From: Bacillota bacterium
GTDB lineage: Bacteria; Bacillota; Clostridia; Saccharofermentanales; DTU023
DNA: 10,206 nucleotides
Assembly (NCBI GenBank): GCA_023426575.1
Contig: JAFAAL010000004.1
Location: 1 to 10,206 of the forward strand
Direction: 5' to 3'
Shown here: one piece after another, positions 1-6,148 of the stretch
Position numbering within the stretch: the first letter of the stretch is position 1
Layout of the letters: every line of letters begins with the position of its first letter
The notes under the pieces: generated by a model
Told to the model about the DNA's origin: nothing
The model's input: the letters and a program-made list of their open reading frames with translations, nothing else
Databases searched by the model: none
Program-made: the position numbers and the translations under genes

Positions 1-11
1 CCTTCAACCAT

Positions 12-126
12 TCCGGCGATGATGAGCCTGAGGCCACACCTGTTCCCATACCGAACACAGAAGTTAAGCTCAGAGCTGCCGAAAATACTTGGCTGGAGAC
101 GGCCTGGGAAAATAGGTATTGCCGGA
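12..126 (+). rRNA. rrf: 5S ribosomal RNA
   Basis: 5S rRNA of the large ribosomal subunit, at the distal end of an rRNA operon whose 23S gene would lie off the left edge. Helix I is visible: bases 12-20 pair with 118-126 (TCCGGC with GCCGGA at the tips, one G-U pair inside). The conserved core CCCATACCGAACAC followed by AGAAGTTAAGCTC is present. At about 115 nt the length is normal. Bases 1-11 are probably 23S-5S spacer. The ends are set from the helix, so they may be off by one or two bases. Confidence 0.94.
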
Positions 127-132
127 TACTAG

Positions 133-166
133 AGAGGAACTGCAAGCGCAGTTCCTCTTTTCTTTT
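133..166 (+). terminator. Rho-independent terminator of the rRNA operon
   Basis: An 11-bp perfect stem (AGAGGAACTGC at 133-143 with GCAGTTCCTCT at 148-158) with a 4-base loop is followed by a T-rich tail (TTTCTTTT). It lies 6 bases after the 5S end, so it ends the rRNA transcript. Confidence 0.93.
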
Positions 167-219
167 GTCCCATTTAGAAGGTAGATTCATGTTATCCTAA
201 GTCTCTAGGGAGGTATTTC

Positions 220-1107
220 ATGAATCAGCAATATATTCAAGAGGCGCGAGATTTTAAGTCTCTCAGCGACTCATATAGATTAAAGAATAGCGTCCAGATT
301 CCCTGTATCGGCTTCGGGACCTGGCTGATGCCCAATGATGAGATCGGCGTCGCGGCCGTGAAGAAAGCAGTGGAAGTCGGCTACCGCCACATCGACACGG
401 CGGCGGTCTATAAGAATGAGGAATCGGTGCGCGAGGGCATTCGCCAGAGCGGGATTCCCCGCGAGGAGATCTTTATCACGACGAAGCTGGCCAATCCCGA
501 GCATGGCTATGAGAGCACGCTCAGGGCTTTTGCCGAGAGCCTCGAGCGCCTGGGGACGGATTACGTCGACCTCTATCTCATCCACTGGCCGAATCCTCTG
601 AAGTTTAGGGACTGTTGGGCGGAAAAGAATGCTGAGACCTGGCGCGCCTTCGAGGAGCTCTACGAGTCGGGAAAGATTCGCGCGATCGGTGTCTCGAACT
701 TTTGGCAGAAGCATCTCGAGGCTCTTGCTAAGACAGCTAGGATTCAGCCGATGGTCAATCAGATTCACGTCTGTCCCGGCAATGTCGATCAGGAACTCAT
801 TCGCTATTGTCAGGAGCGAGAGATCCTGATCGAGAGCTATAGTCCGCTCGGCCGTGGTCAGATTCTCGAGATTAGAGAACTCCAGGAACTTTCAGAGCAT
901 AAGGGCAAGACGATTCCGCAGATTGTGCTGCGTTGGCATCTCCAGCGCGGCCTCCTGCCCCTGCCGAAATCGGTGACGGCCCAGTACATTGAGGAGAATA
1001 CGAGAGTTTTCGACTTTGAACTCTCGCCTGAGGAGATGGCTCTGGTCGATCGCGTGGCCGAGGGCTCCTGTGGCTCCTCTAAGGATCCAGACAGAGTGGA
1101 CTTCTAG
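220..1107 (+). CDS. Aldo/keto reductase
   Basis: Cytosolic NAD(P)H-dependent oxidoreductase of the aldo/keto reductase superfamily (TIM barrel), reducing aldehydes or ketones to alcohols. The physiological substrate cannot be read from sequence. The catalytic tetrad is complete: Asp59 and Tyr64 in HIDTAAVYKNE, Lys89 in ITTKLANPEHG, and His122 in YLIHWPNP. Cofactor-site signatures are also present: GVSNF (157-161), NQIHVCP (180-186), SYSPLGRG (206-213), PKS (249-251) and EN (259-260). It resembles the 2,5-diketo-gluconate reductase / YvgN-like group. The 295 aa length is slightly above the usual 270-285 because of about 20 extra N-terminal residues. The ATG has an excellent SD (AGGGAGGT, 207-214, spacing 5), so that extension is probably real. 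It stands alone between two terminators; I see no convincing -35/-10 in the short gap after the rRNA terminator. Confidence 0.95.
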   Translation: MNQQYIQEARDFKSLSDSYRLKNSVQIPCIGFGTWLMPNDEIGVAAVKKAVEVGYRHIDTAAVYKNEESVREGIRQSGIPREEIFITTKLANPEHGYESTLRAFAESLERLGTDYVDLYLIHWPNPLKFRDCWAEKNAETWRAFEELYESGKIRAIGVSNFWQKHLEALAKTARIQPMVNQIHVCPGNVDQELIRYCQEREILIESYSPLGRGQILEIRELQELSEHKGKTIPQIVLRWHLQRGLLPLPKSVTAQYIEENTRVFDFELSPEEMALVDRVAEGSCGSSKDPDRVDF

Positions 1108-1128
1108 GGGGGTCCTATAGACTAGAGG

Positions 1129-1164
1129 CAGCTGGAGGTGATTCGATTCTCCAGCTGTTTTTTT
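1129..1164 (+). terminator. Rho-independent terminator after the aldo/keto reductase
   Basis: A 9-bp perfect stem (CAGCTGGAG at 1129-1137 with CTCCAGCTG at 1149-1157) is followed at once by seven T residues. It lies 21 bases after the stop codon and makes the reductase a one-gene transcript. Confidence 0.93.
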
Positions 1165-1177
1165 GCGACTAAGACTA

Positions 1178-1198
1178 AGCGGGAGAGCTCTCCTCGCT
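1178..1198 (+). repeat. Short imperfect hairpin in the spacer before the DUF1846 gene
   Basis: AGCGGGAG pairs with CTCC(T)CGCT, with one bulged T and a 4-base loop AGCT. It contains the 12-bp palindrome GGAGAGCTCTCC (1182-1193). No T tract follows, so it is not a terminator. It could be an operator or chance structure. The rest of the 1165-1308 spacer holds only weak promoter-like hexamers (for example TAGATT at 1290-1295). Confidence 0.35.
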
Positions 1199-1308
1199 AT
1201 AGAGAGATGTACGAATCGCAGAGTGCCGCCTACCGCTAAGTGATTGCACGGCCCCCGCGACTTGGTTACACTTATTTTTGTTGGCTAGGTAGATTGTGAG
1301 GTGGCCAG

Positions 1309-2826
1309 ATGTTGAAATTTGGGTTCAATAGAGACTTATATTTAGAGCGGCAGAGCGCGAGCATCATGGAGCGGGTCAATGCCCAGCAGAAGCTCTATCT
1401 CGAATTCGGGGGCAAGCTGATGGGGGACCTGCACGCCATGCGCTGTCTGCCAGGCTTCGACGCCAATGCCAAGATCAAGCTCCTCCACAAGCTCCGCGAG
1501 CAGTGCGAAGTCGTGATCTGTATCTACGCCGGGGATCTCGAGAACAATAAGGTCCGGAGCGATTACGGCACGGCCTACGATCACGAAGTGCTCCGCATGA
1601 TCGACGATTTCAGGGCCTGGGATCTCAAGGTCAACTCCCTCGTCATCACGCGCTTTGCCGGCGAAGTGCAGGCTCAACAATTTGGCGAAAGCCTCGAAAA
1701 GCGCGGCATCAAGGTCTACTATCACCAGAAGACAAAGGGCTACCCCGTCGATGTCGAGACCATCGTCTCGCCCGAGGGCTATGGCCAGAACGCTTATATT
1801 GAGACGACGCGGCCGCTCGTCATTCTGACGGCGCCTGGGCCGAACAGTGGTAAGCTCGCTACCTGCCTCTCCCAGCTCTACCACGAGTCGCTGCGTGGCG
1901 TCCAGGCGGGCTATGCCAAGTTCGAGACCTTCCCCGTTTGGAATCTCCCGCTCAAGCATCCCGTCAACATCGCCTACGAGAGTGCGACGGCGGATCTTCG
2001 CGATGTCAATATGATCGACCCCTTCCACCTCGAGGCCTATGGGATCTCCACGGTCAATTACAATCGCGATGTCGAGGCCTTTCCCGTCTTGCGCCGTATT
2101 TTGAAGAAGATCAACGGCGACGACTTCGACGTCAAGTCGCCGACGGATCTTTCTGTCAATCAGGTCGGCTTCTGCATCACAGATGATCAGGTCGTGCAGG
2201 AGGCGTCGCGCCAGGAGATCATTCGCCGCTTCTTCATCGCTGCCGAGGACTATAAGCTCGGCCGGGTCAAGCGCGAGACCCTCGAGCGCTGCCAGCTCCT
2301 CATGGAGGAATTGAATCTCAAGGCGGAGGATCGGCCCGTGGTCGTGGCCGCCAGGGACTACCAGGCTGAAGTCGAGGCGCGCGGCACGGTGCCGCCGGCC
2401 CTCGCGCGCTCGGTCATGGCCCTCGAGCTGAACTCGGGAAAGATCGTCACCGGCCGGAGCAGTGAGCAGATGACGGCGACGGCCTCCTGCCTGCTCAATG
2501 CGCTCAAGGCGATCGCCGGTCTCCACGATGAGCTCCACCTCCTCGCCCCGTCGGCGATCAACCCGATTTATAAGCTGAAGGCAGAGGTCCTGAAGCAGCA
2601 CGACAAGGCCCTCAATTCCCAGGAGGTCCTGATGGCACTGGCGATTTCAGCGGCGACCAACCCGCTGGCCGACCTCGCCCTCAAGCAGATCAAGCAGCTC
2701 AAGGCCGCCCAGGCGCATACGACGACAATCCTCAAACAGGCCGAAAAAGACACCTACAGAAGTCTCGGCATCGACCTCAGCGCCGAGCCCGTCTACGCCT
2801 CGGACAATCTTTACTATGATCATTAG
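1309..2826 (+). CDS. DUF1846 (UPF0371) family protein
   Basis: Member of the DUF1846/UPF0371 family, a bacterial protein family of unknown biochemical function, common in Firmicutes and Actinobacteria. The family is recognised from the N-terminal block FGFNRDLYLERQSASIMERV (5-24), the block KLYLEFGGKLMGDLHAMRCL (28-47), and the segments LPGF, AGDLENNKVRSDYG (74-87) and NVNMIDPFH-like DVNMIDPFHLEAYG (232-245). The 505 aa length is normal for the family. Residues 174-191 (TAPGPNSGKLATCLSQLY) contain a glycine-rich GPNSGK segment that resembles but does not fit a Walker A loop (three residues rather than four between G177 and G181). No signal peptide or membrane segment is visible, so it is probably cytosolic. 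The start has a good SD (GAGGTGG at 1298-1304, spacing 4). It is a lone gene between the reductase terminator and a long regulated spacer. Confidence 0.93.
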   Translation: MLKFGFNRDLYLERQSASIMERVNAQQKLYLEFGGKLMGDLHAMRCLPGFDANAKIKLLHKLREQCEVVICIYAGDLENNKVRSDYGTAYDHEVLRMIDDFRAWDLKVNSLVITRFAGEVQAQQFGESLEKRGIKVYYHQKTKGYPVDVETIVSPEGYGQNAYIETTRPLVILTAPGPNSGKLATCLSQLYHESLRGVQAGYAKFETFPVWNLPLKHPVNIAYESATADLRDVNMIDPFHLEAYGISTVNYNRDVEAFPVLRRILKKINGDDFDVKSPTDLSVNQVGFCITDDQVVQEASRQEIIRRFFIAAEDYKLGRVKRETLERCQLLMEELNLKAEDRPVVVAARDYQAEVEARGTVPPALARSVMALELNSGKIVTGRSSEQMTATASCLLNALKAIAGLHDELHLLAPSAINPIYKLKAEVLKQHDKALNSQEVLMALAISAATNPLADLALKQIKQLKAAQAHTTTILKQAEKDTYRSLGIDLSAEPVYASDNLYYDH

Positions 2827-2839
2827 CTTCTGCTCTCCC

Positions 2840-2869
2840 TGTCATAAAGAGTTCACAATAGTTCACATT
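2840..2869 (+). promoter_or_regulatory. PHO-box-like array of direct repeats
   Basis: Three half-sites follow each other at one-helical-turn spacing: GTCATA (2841-2846), TTCACA (2852-2857) and TTCACA (2862-2867), with start-to-start distances of 11 and 10 bp. The last two form the 10-bp tandem repeat AGTTCACAAT / AGTTCACATT. Direct repeats of TT(A/C/T)ACA-like hexamers about 10-11 bp apart are how OmpR/PhoB-type response regulators bind. The sequence match to PhoP/PhoB boxes is good, but the regulator is inferred. The array lies just upstream of a weak promoter (2878-2907) and some 220 bp before the S9 peptidase gene. Confidence 0.45.
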
Positions 2870-2877
2870 TCGTCTCT

Positions 2878-2907
2878 TTTACTGACAAAATGAAAGGGTA
2901 GTATAGA
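2878..2907 (+). promoter_or_regulatory. Weak candidate promoter downstream of the repeats
   Basis: TTTACT (2878-2883) and TATAGA (2902-2907) are 18 bp apart. Each matches the sigma-70/sigma-A consensus at four of six positions. The distance from the upstream direct repeats would suit an activated promoter. A transcript from it would contain the hairpin at 2940-2974. Alternative reading: chance AT-rich sequence. Confidence 0.3.
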
Positions 2908-2939
2908 GCCATAGAAAACACCTCTTCATACGTCTCCTC

Positions 2940-2974
2940 ACAGATGGGATCTGGGTTCTCCAGGTCCCATCTGT
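2940..2974 (+). other. Long perfect hairpin, terminator-like or attenuator-like
   Basis: A 15-bp uninterrupted stem (2940-2954 with 2960-2974, one G-U pair) with a 5-base loop GTTCT. The outer arms are ACAGATGGGA and TCCCATCTGT. The tail is only ACGTTTGGGG, followed further on by a pyrimidine-rich run (2988-3016), so it is a poor intrinsic terminator. It may be a weak terminator for the DUF1846 gene, a processing or stability hairpin, or part of a leader or small RNA from the promoter at 2878-2907. Confidence 0.6.
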
Positions 2975-3022
2975 ACGTTTGGGGACTTTGCTTCTTTTCT
3001 TCTATTCTTTTCCCATCCCATC

Positions 3023-3052
3023 TAGCTATTCAGGGTGAAAGCTCGTTATAAT
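3023..3052 (+). promoter_or_regulatory. Sigma-A type promoter of the peptidase-Mrp unit
   Basis: A perfect -10 box TATAAT (3047-3052) has a weak -35 (TAGCTA, 3023-3028) 18 bp upstream. Transcription would start near 3059. That leaves a leader of about 29 bases to the TTG start at 3088 but only about 11 to the ATG at 3070, which supports the TTG choice. Confidence 0.65.
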
Positions 3053-3087
3053 GACGTTAATCATAAAGAATGTTGAGGTGTGCCCCA

Positions 3088-5151
3088 TTGAAGAATATCA
3101 AGCTAGATCACTTTACAGAATTCCAATTTATCTCTGCGCTCAGAGCTAATCGCGAGGGCGATCGCGCCGTCTTCGCTCGCTCGCAGGCAAATCTCAAGGA
3201 GAATAAGTATGAGAGCAATCTCTACCTCCTGGAGGATGGCCAGACGCGGCAGCTGACTGGCGATGGCGAGGGCCGCTCCTTTATCTGGGAGGATCAGGAC
3301 ACGATTCTCTTTGCCGCCAAGCGGAATAAGGAGGAGAAGGAGGCGCAGGGGATGACGCAGTACTATCGCTTGCGGCTCGGCGGTGGTGAGGCCCTGCCGG
3401 CCTTCCGCCTGCCCGTCTCCGTTTCGGGACTCTGGCCGCTGGCAGAGGAACGCTATCTCGTGCTCGCCCAGATCGATCAGTCAGAGCCAGATCTCTATGC
3501 GGCAGGCGAGAAGAAGCGCAGTGCCTATTTTAAGGAGCAGAAAGATTTTGAATTCCGCCATAAGATCACGCGAATTCCCTTCTACTTCAACGGTGCCGGC
3601 TTCCTCGCGCAGGGCAGTCAGCGCCTCTTCCTCTATGACGCGAGGAAGGAGAAGCTCCTGCCGCTGACAGCTCCCGACGTCAATATCGATTCTGTCTTCT
3701 ACCAGGAGGGCAAGGACCTCATCTATTTCACGGCCCAGCCCTATTCGACTCGTGCGGACTACTACTCCAGAATTTATAGCCTGAGCCAGGAGGCCCTCTC
3801 TACGGCAAAAATGAGCGAAGGGAAGCTCGGCGAGCTGGTCCAGGAGGTCTATTCCGAGCTCGACTACAGCATCAACTTGATCTTCCAAGGTCGCGAGGAG
3901 AGCTATGTCTTTGCCTCAGATCTCAAGACTTATGGCATCAATGAGAGCAGCAAGATCTATCGCCTCACTGAGGCGGGCCTCGAGCTGCACAGCGAGCGCG
4001 AGCAGAAACTCTGGAACTCGATGGGCTCCGACGCCGTGCTCTATGGCTGCCCAGGCATCCAGGTCATCGAGGGCGACCTCTACTGGCTCGGCCTCGACGG
4101 CATCGAATCCGTGCTCTACTGCCTCAGCAAAGACGGAGAGCAGCTCACCGTCTATCAGACGGAGGCGAGACTCGACGGCTTCGCCCTGATCGAGGACGAG
4201 TTCTACTTCGTCGCGCTCCAGGCGGATAAGCTCCAGGAGATCTACCGCCTCGCCAATGGCCAGCTCAAGGCGGTGACCCATTTCAATGAGAAGGTTCTGA
4301 AGAAGTATTACATCGCCGAGCCCCAGCCCCTCGAGGTCGGGGAGATACAGGGCTGGGTGCTGCTGCCCGAGGGCTTTGACCGCAAGAAGAAATATCCCGC
4401 CATCCTCGACATCCACGGTGGCCCGCGCACCATTTACGGCAGCTGCTTCTTCCACGAGATGCAGTACTGGGTCGGCCAGGGCTACGTCGTCTTCTTCTGC
4501 AATCCGCGGGGCTCGGATGGGCGCGGGGACGCCTTTGCCGATATTCGCGGCAAGTACGGCACGATTGACTATGAGGACATCATGGCCTTTACGGATGCGG
4601 TGCTCGCGCGCTATCCGCAGATCGACCCCGAGAGAGTGGGCGTGACGGGCGGCTCTTATGGCGGCTTCATGACCAATTGGATCATCGGCCACACTGACCG
4701 CTTCAGGGCGGCGGCGACCCAGCGCTCGATCTCCAATTGGCTGAGCTTTGTCGGCACTTCCGACATCTCCTACAACTTCGCCTGCGACCAGAATGCCTGC
4801 GACACCCTGAGCGAAGAGGGATTCATGAAGCTCTGGGAGCACTCGCCGATCCGCTACGTCAACAATGTCAAGACGCCCACCCTGATCATCCACTCGGACG
4901 CCGACTATCGCTGCCCGGAGGAGCAGGCCTTCCAGCTCTTTACGGCCCTCCTCGACCGCGGCGTGCCCTCGGAATTCTACCTCTTCAAGGACGAGACGCA
5001 CGAGCTCTCGCGCTCCGGCCGGCCCAAGGGGCGGATTGAGAGACTGCGCCGCATCACGGAGTGGATGGACAAGTACTTAAAAGAAGAGGCAAAAGCCTCC
5101 AAAGAGCCCAAAGCCAAGAAAGAGCCCAAAGCGGCCAAGGAGAGAAAATAA
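3088..5151 (+). CDS. S9 family oligopeptidase (prolyl oligopeptidase / acylaminoacyl-peptidase type)
   Basis: Serine peptidase of family S9, most like the S9C acylaminoacyl-peptidase/YuxL group, which cleaves short peptides inside the cell. The beta-propeller-type N-terminal region (about residues 10-400) is followed by an alpha/beta-hydrolase domain (about 425-660). Catalytic residues, counted from TTG: Ser523 in GVTGGSYGGFMTNW, Asp606 in SDADYRCPEEQ, His638 in DETHELSRSG. Other family marks are DIHGGPRTIYG and NPRGSDGRGDAF. No signal peptide is present. I place the start at TTG 3088: GAGGTG (3075-3080) sits 7 bases before it, whereas the in-frame ATG at 3070 has no SD and would overlap it. 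The protein is then 687 aa, normal for the family. The last ~20 residues form a Lys/Glu/Ala tail with the repeat KEPKA, absent from typical members. The stop codon overlaps the next start (TAATG), so the two genes are cotranscribed and probably translationally coupled. Confidence 0.95.
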   Translation: MKNIKLDHFTEFQFISALRANREGDRAVFARSQANLKENKYESNLYLLEDGQTRQLTGDGEGRSFIWEDQDTILFAAKRNKEEKEAQGMTQYYRLRLGGGEALPAFRLPVSVSGLWPLAEERYLVLAQIDQSEPDLYAAGEKKRSAYFKEQKDFEFRHKITRIPFYFNGAGFLAQGSQRLFLYDARKEKLLPLTAPDVNIDSVFYQEGKDLIYFTAQPYSTRADYYSRIYSLSQEALSTAKMSEGKLGELVQEVYSELDYSINLIFQGREESYVFASDLKTYGINESSKIYRLTEAGLELHSEREQKLWNSMGSDAVLYGCPGIQVIEGDLYWLGLDGIESVLYCLSKDGEQLTVYQTEARLDGFALIEDEFYFVALQADKLQEIYRLANGQLKAVTHFNEKVLKKYYIAEPQPLEVGEIQGWVLLPEGFDRKKKYPAILDIHGGPRTIYGSCFFHEMQYWVGQGYVVFFCNPRGSDGRGDAFADIRGKYGTIDYEDIMAFTDAVLARYPQIDPERVGVTGGSYGGFMTNWIIGHTDRFRAAATQRSISNWLSFVGTSDISYNFACDQNACDTLSEEGFMKLWEHSPIRYVNNVKTPTLIIHSDADYRCPEEQAFQLFTALLDRGVPSEFYLFKDETHELSRSGRPKGRIERLRRITEWMDKYLKEEAKASKEPKAKKEPKAAKERK
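5101..5132 (+). repeat. Short direct repeat encoding the peptidase's KEPKA tail
   Basis: The 14-mer AAAGAGCCCAAAGC occurs at 5101-5114 and again at 5119-5132, an 18-bp period (six codons). It encodes the repeated Lys-Glu-Pro-Lys-Ala motif at the extreme C terminus. This probably arose by small tandem duplication or slippage. Confidence 0.75.
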
Positions 5152-6035
5152 TGCCAGATCGCGTCCTGACCCCTGAGCGGCAGCCGGAAGCTGCCACGAT
5201 CAACGATCCGCCTGAGATGCAGAAGCCAGATCTCAGCCGACTGCGCCTGAAGATGCACGAGCTGAGCTCGATCAAGCACGTCGTCGCCATCGCCTCGGGC
5301 AAGGGAGGCGTCGGCAAGTCGACCCTGACCGCCCTGACCGCGGTCGCCCTGCAGCGTGAGGGCAAGCGCGTCGGCATCCTCGACGCCGACCTGACGGGGC
5401 CGAGTATTCCCCGGCTCTTCGGCCTCAAGGCACAGGCCCTCGGCATGCAGGAGGGACTCCTCCCCGTGCCGACGAACACGGGCATCGACGTCATGTCGAT
5501 CAATCTGATCCTGCCGCAGGAGACCGACCCCGTCATCTGGCGCGGACCGCTCCTGGCGCAAATTCTCAAGCAGTTCTGGGCCGAGACCATCTGGCAGGAC
5601 CTCGACTATCTTCTCATCGATCTGCCGCCAGGGACGGGCGACGTCTCGCTGACCATCTTCCAGTCCATTGAACTGGACGGCCTGATCCTCGTTACCTCAC
5701 CCCAGCAGCTGGTCTCGATGATCGTCTCCAAGGCGGTCAACATGGCCGAGAAGATGTCCGTGCCAATCCTCGGCGTCGTCGAAAACTACGCCTATTTTCG
5801 CTGCCCCGAGACGGGCACAGAGCATCAGATCTTCGGCGAGTCACACCTGGCCGAGATCGTCGCCGAGAAGAAGCTCGAGCTCCTCTCGCGGCTCCCGATT
5901 CGCCCCGAGATCGTCACCCTCGCCGACAGCGGGCGCATCGAGGAGGCCGAGACCTCAGACATCAGCTATCTGGTAGCGCGGCTACTGAGCCTCGACAGCC
6001 AGGGCGAACCCGAACTGCCCAACGAGATCCAGTAG
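5151..6035 (+). CDS. Mrp/NBP35 (ApbC) family P-loop ATPase
   Basis: ParA/MinD-superfamily ATPase of the Mrp/NBP35 branch, whose characterised members bind and transfer [4Fe-4S] clusters in the cytosol. The deviant Walker A ASGKGGVGKST (48-58) carries the signature lysine. GILDADLTGPSIPRLFG (75-91) and LLIDLPPGTGDVSLT (154-168) are family hallmarks. The start is ATG 5151: AAGGAGAG (5137-5144) lies 6 bases upstream and the A of this ATG is the last base of the peptidase stop. An in-frame ATG at 5061 would lie inside the peptidase and lacks support. The protein is then 294 aa. There is no N-terminal MIP18/DUF59 domain or N-terminal cysteine cluster. Oddity: the usual CPxCG cluster motif reads RCPETG (Cys218, Thr221), so the second cysteine is missing. 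It is followed by a strong terminator shared with the convergent malic enzyme gene. Confidence 0.94.
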   Translation: MPDRVLTPERQPEAATINDPPEMQKPDLSRLRLKMHELSSIKHVVAIASGKGGVGKSTLTALTAVALQREGKRVGILDADLTGPSIPRLFGLKAQALGMQEGLLPVPTNTGIDVMSINLILPQETDPVIWRGPLLAQILKQFWAETIWQDLDYLLIDLPPGTGDVSLTIFQSIELDGLILVTSPQQLVSMIVSKAVNMAEKMSVPILGVVENYAYFRCPETGTEHQIFGESHLAEIVAEKKLELLSRLPIRPEIVTLADSGRIEEAETSDISYLVARLLSLDSQGEPELPNEIQ

Positions 6036-6057
6036 ACGAGTCCCTCATAAATTATAA

Positions 6058-6095
6058 AAGAGCCCGCGGCTTCTGCGCTGCGGGCTCTTGTTTTT
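6058..6095. terminator. Bidirectional Rho-independent terminator
   Basis: A 13-bp stem (AAGAGCCCGCGGC with its complement ending GCGGGCTCTT, 6058-6089, one G-U pair) has a 6-base loop. On the + strand it is followed by GTTTTTC and on the - strand by TTTTATAATTTA. It sits between the ends of the convergent Mrp and malic enzyme genes, 22 bases from the first and about 60 from the second, and can end both transcripts. Confidence 0.92.
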
Positions 6096-6148
6096 CTAAC
6101 CAGGTGAAACGGAGTGCATTTCCTTTGTCGCTCTGCTTTATCTTGAGC

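Noticed and set aside
1178..1198. Hairpin as a second terminator of the reductase gene
   Set aside because: No T tract follows, and a strong terminator already lies at 1129-1164.
1342..2601. 419-codon open frame on the - strand opposite the DUF1846 gene
   Set aside because: It is a shadow of a GC-rich + strand gene with strong codon bias; the translation is Leu/Asp/Arg-rich low-complexity, matches no family, has no SD, and the + strand gene is a clear family member.
3916..5001. 361-codon open frame on the - strand opposite the S9 peptidase
   Set aside because: Antisense shadow of the peptidase hydrolase domain; no SD, no recognisable domain, typical mirror composition.
5061..5150. Longer Mrp start at ATG 5061
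   Set aside because: It would lie within the peptidase and add 30 residues read from the repeat tail in another frame; ATG 5151 has a proper SD and the coupled TAATG arrangement.
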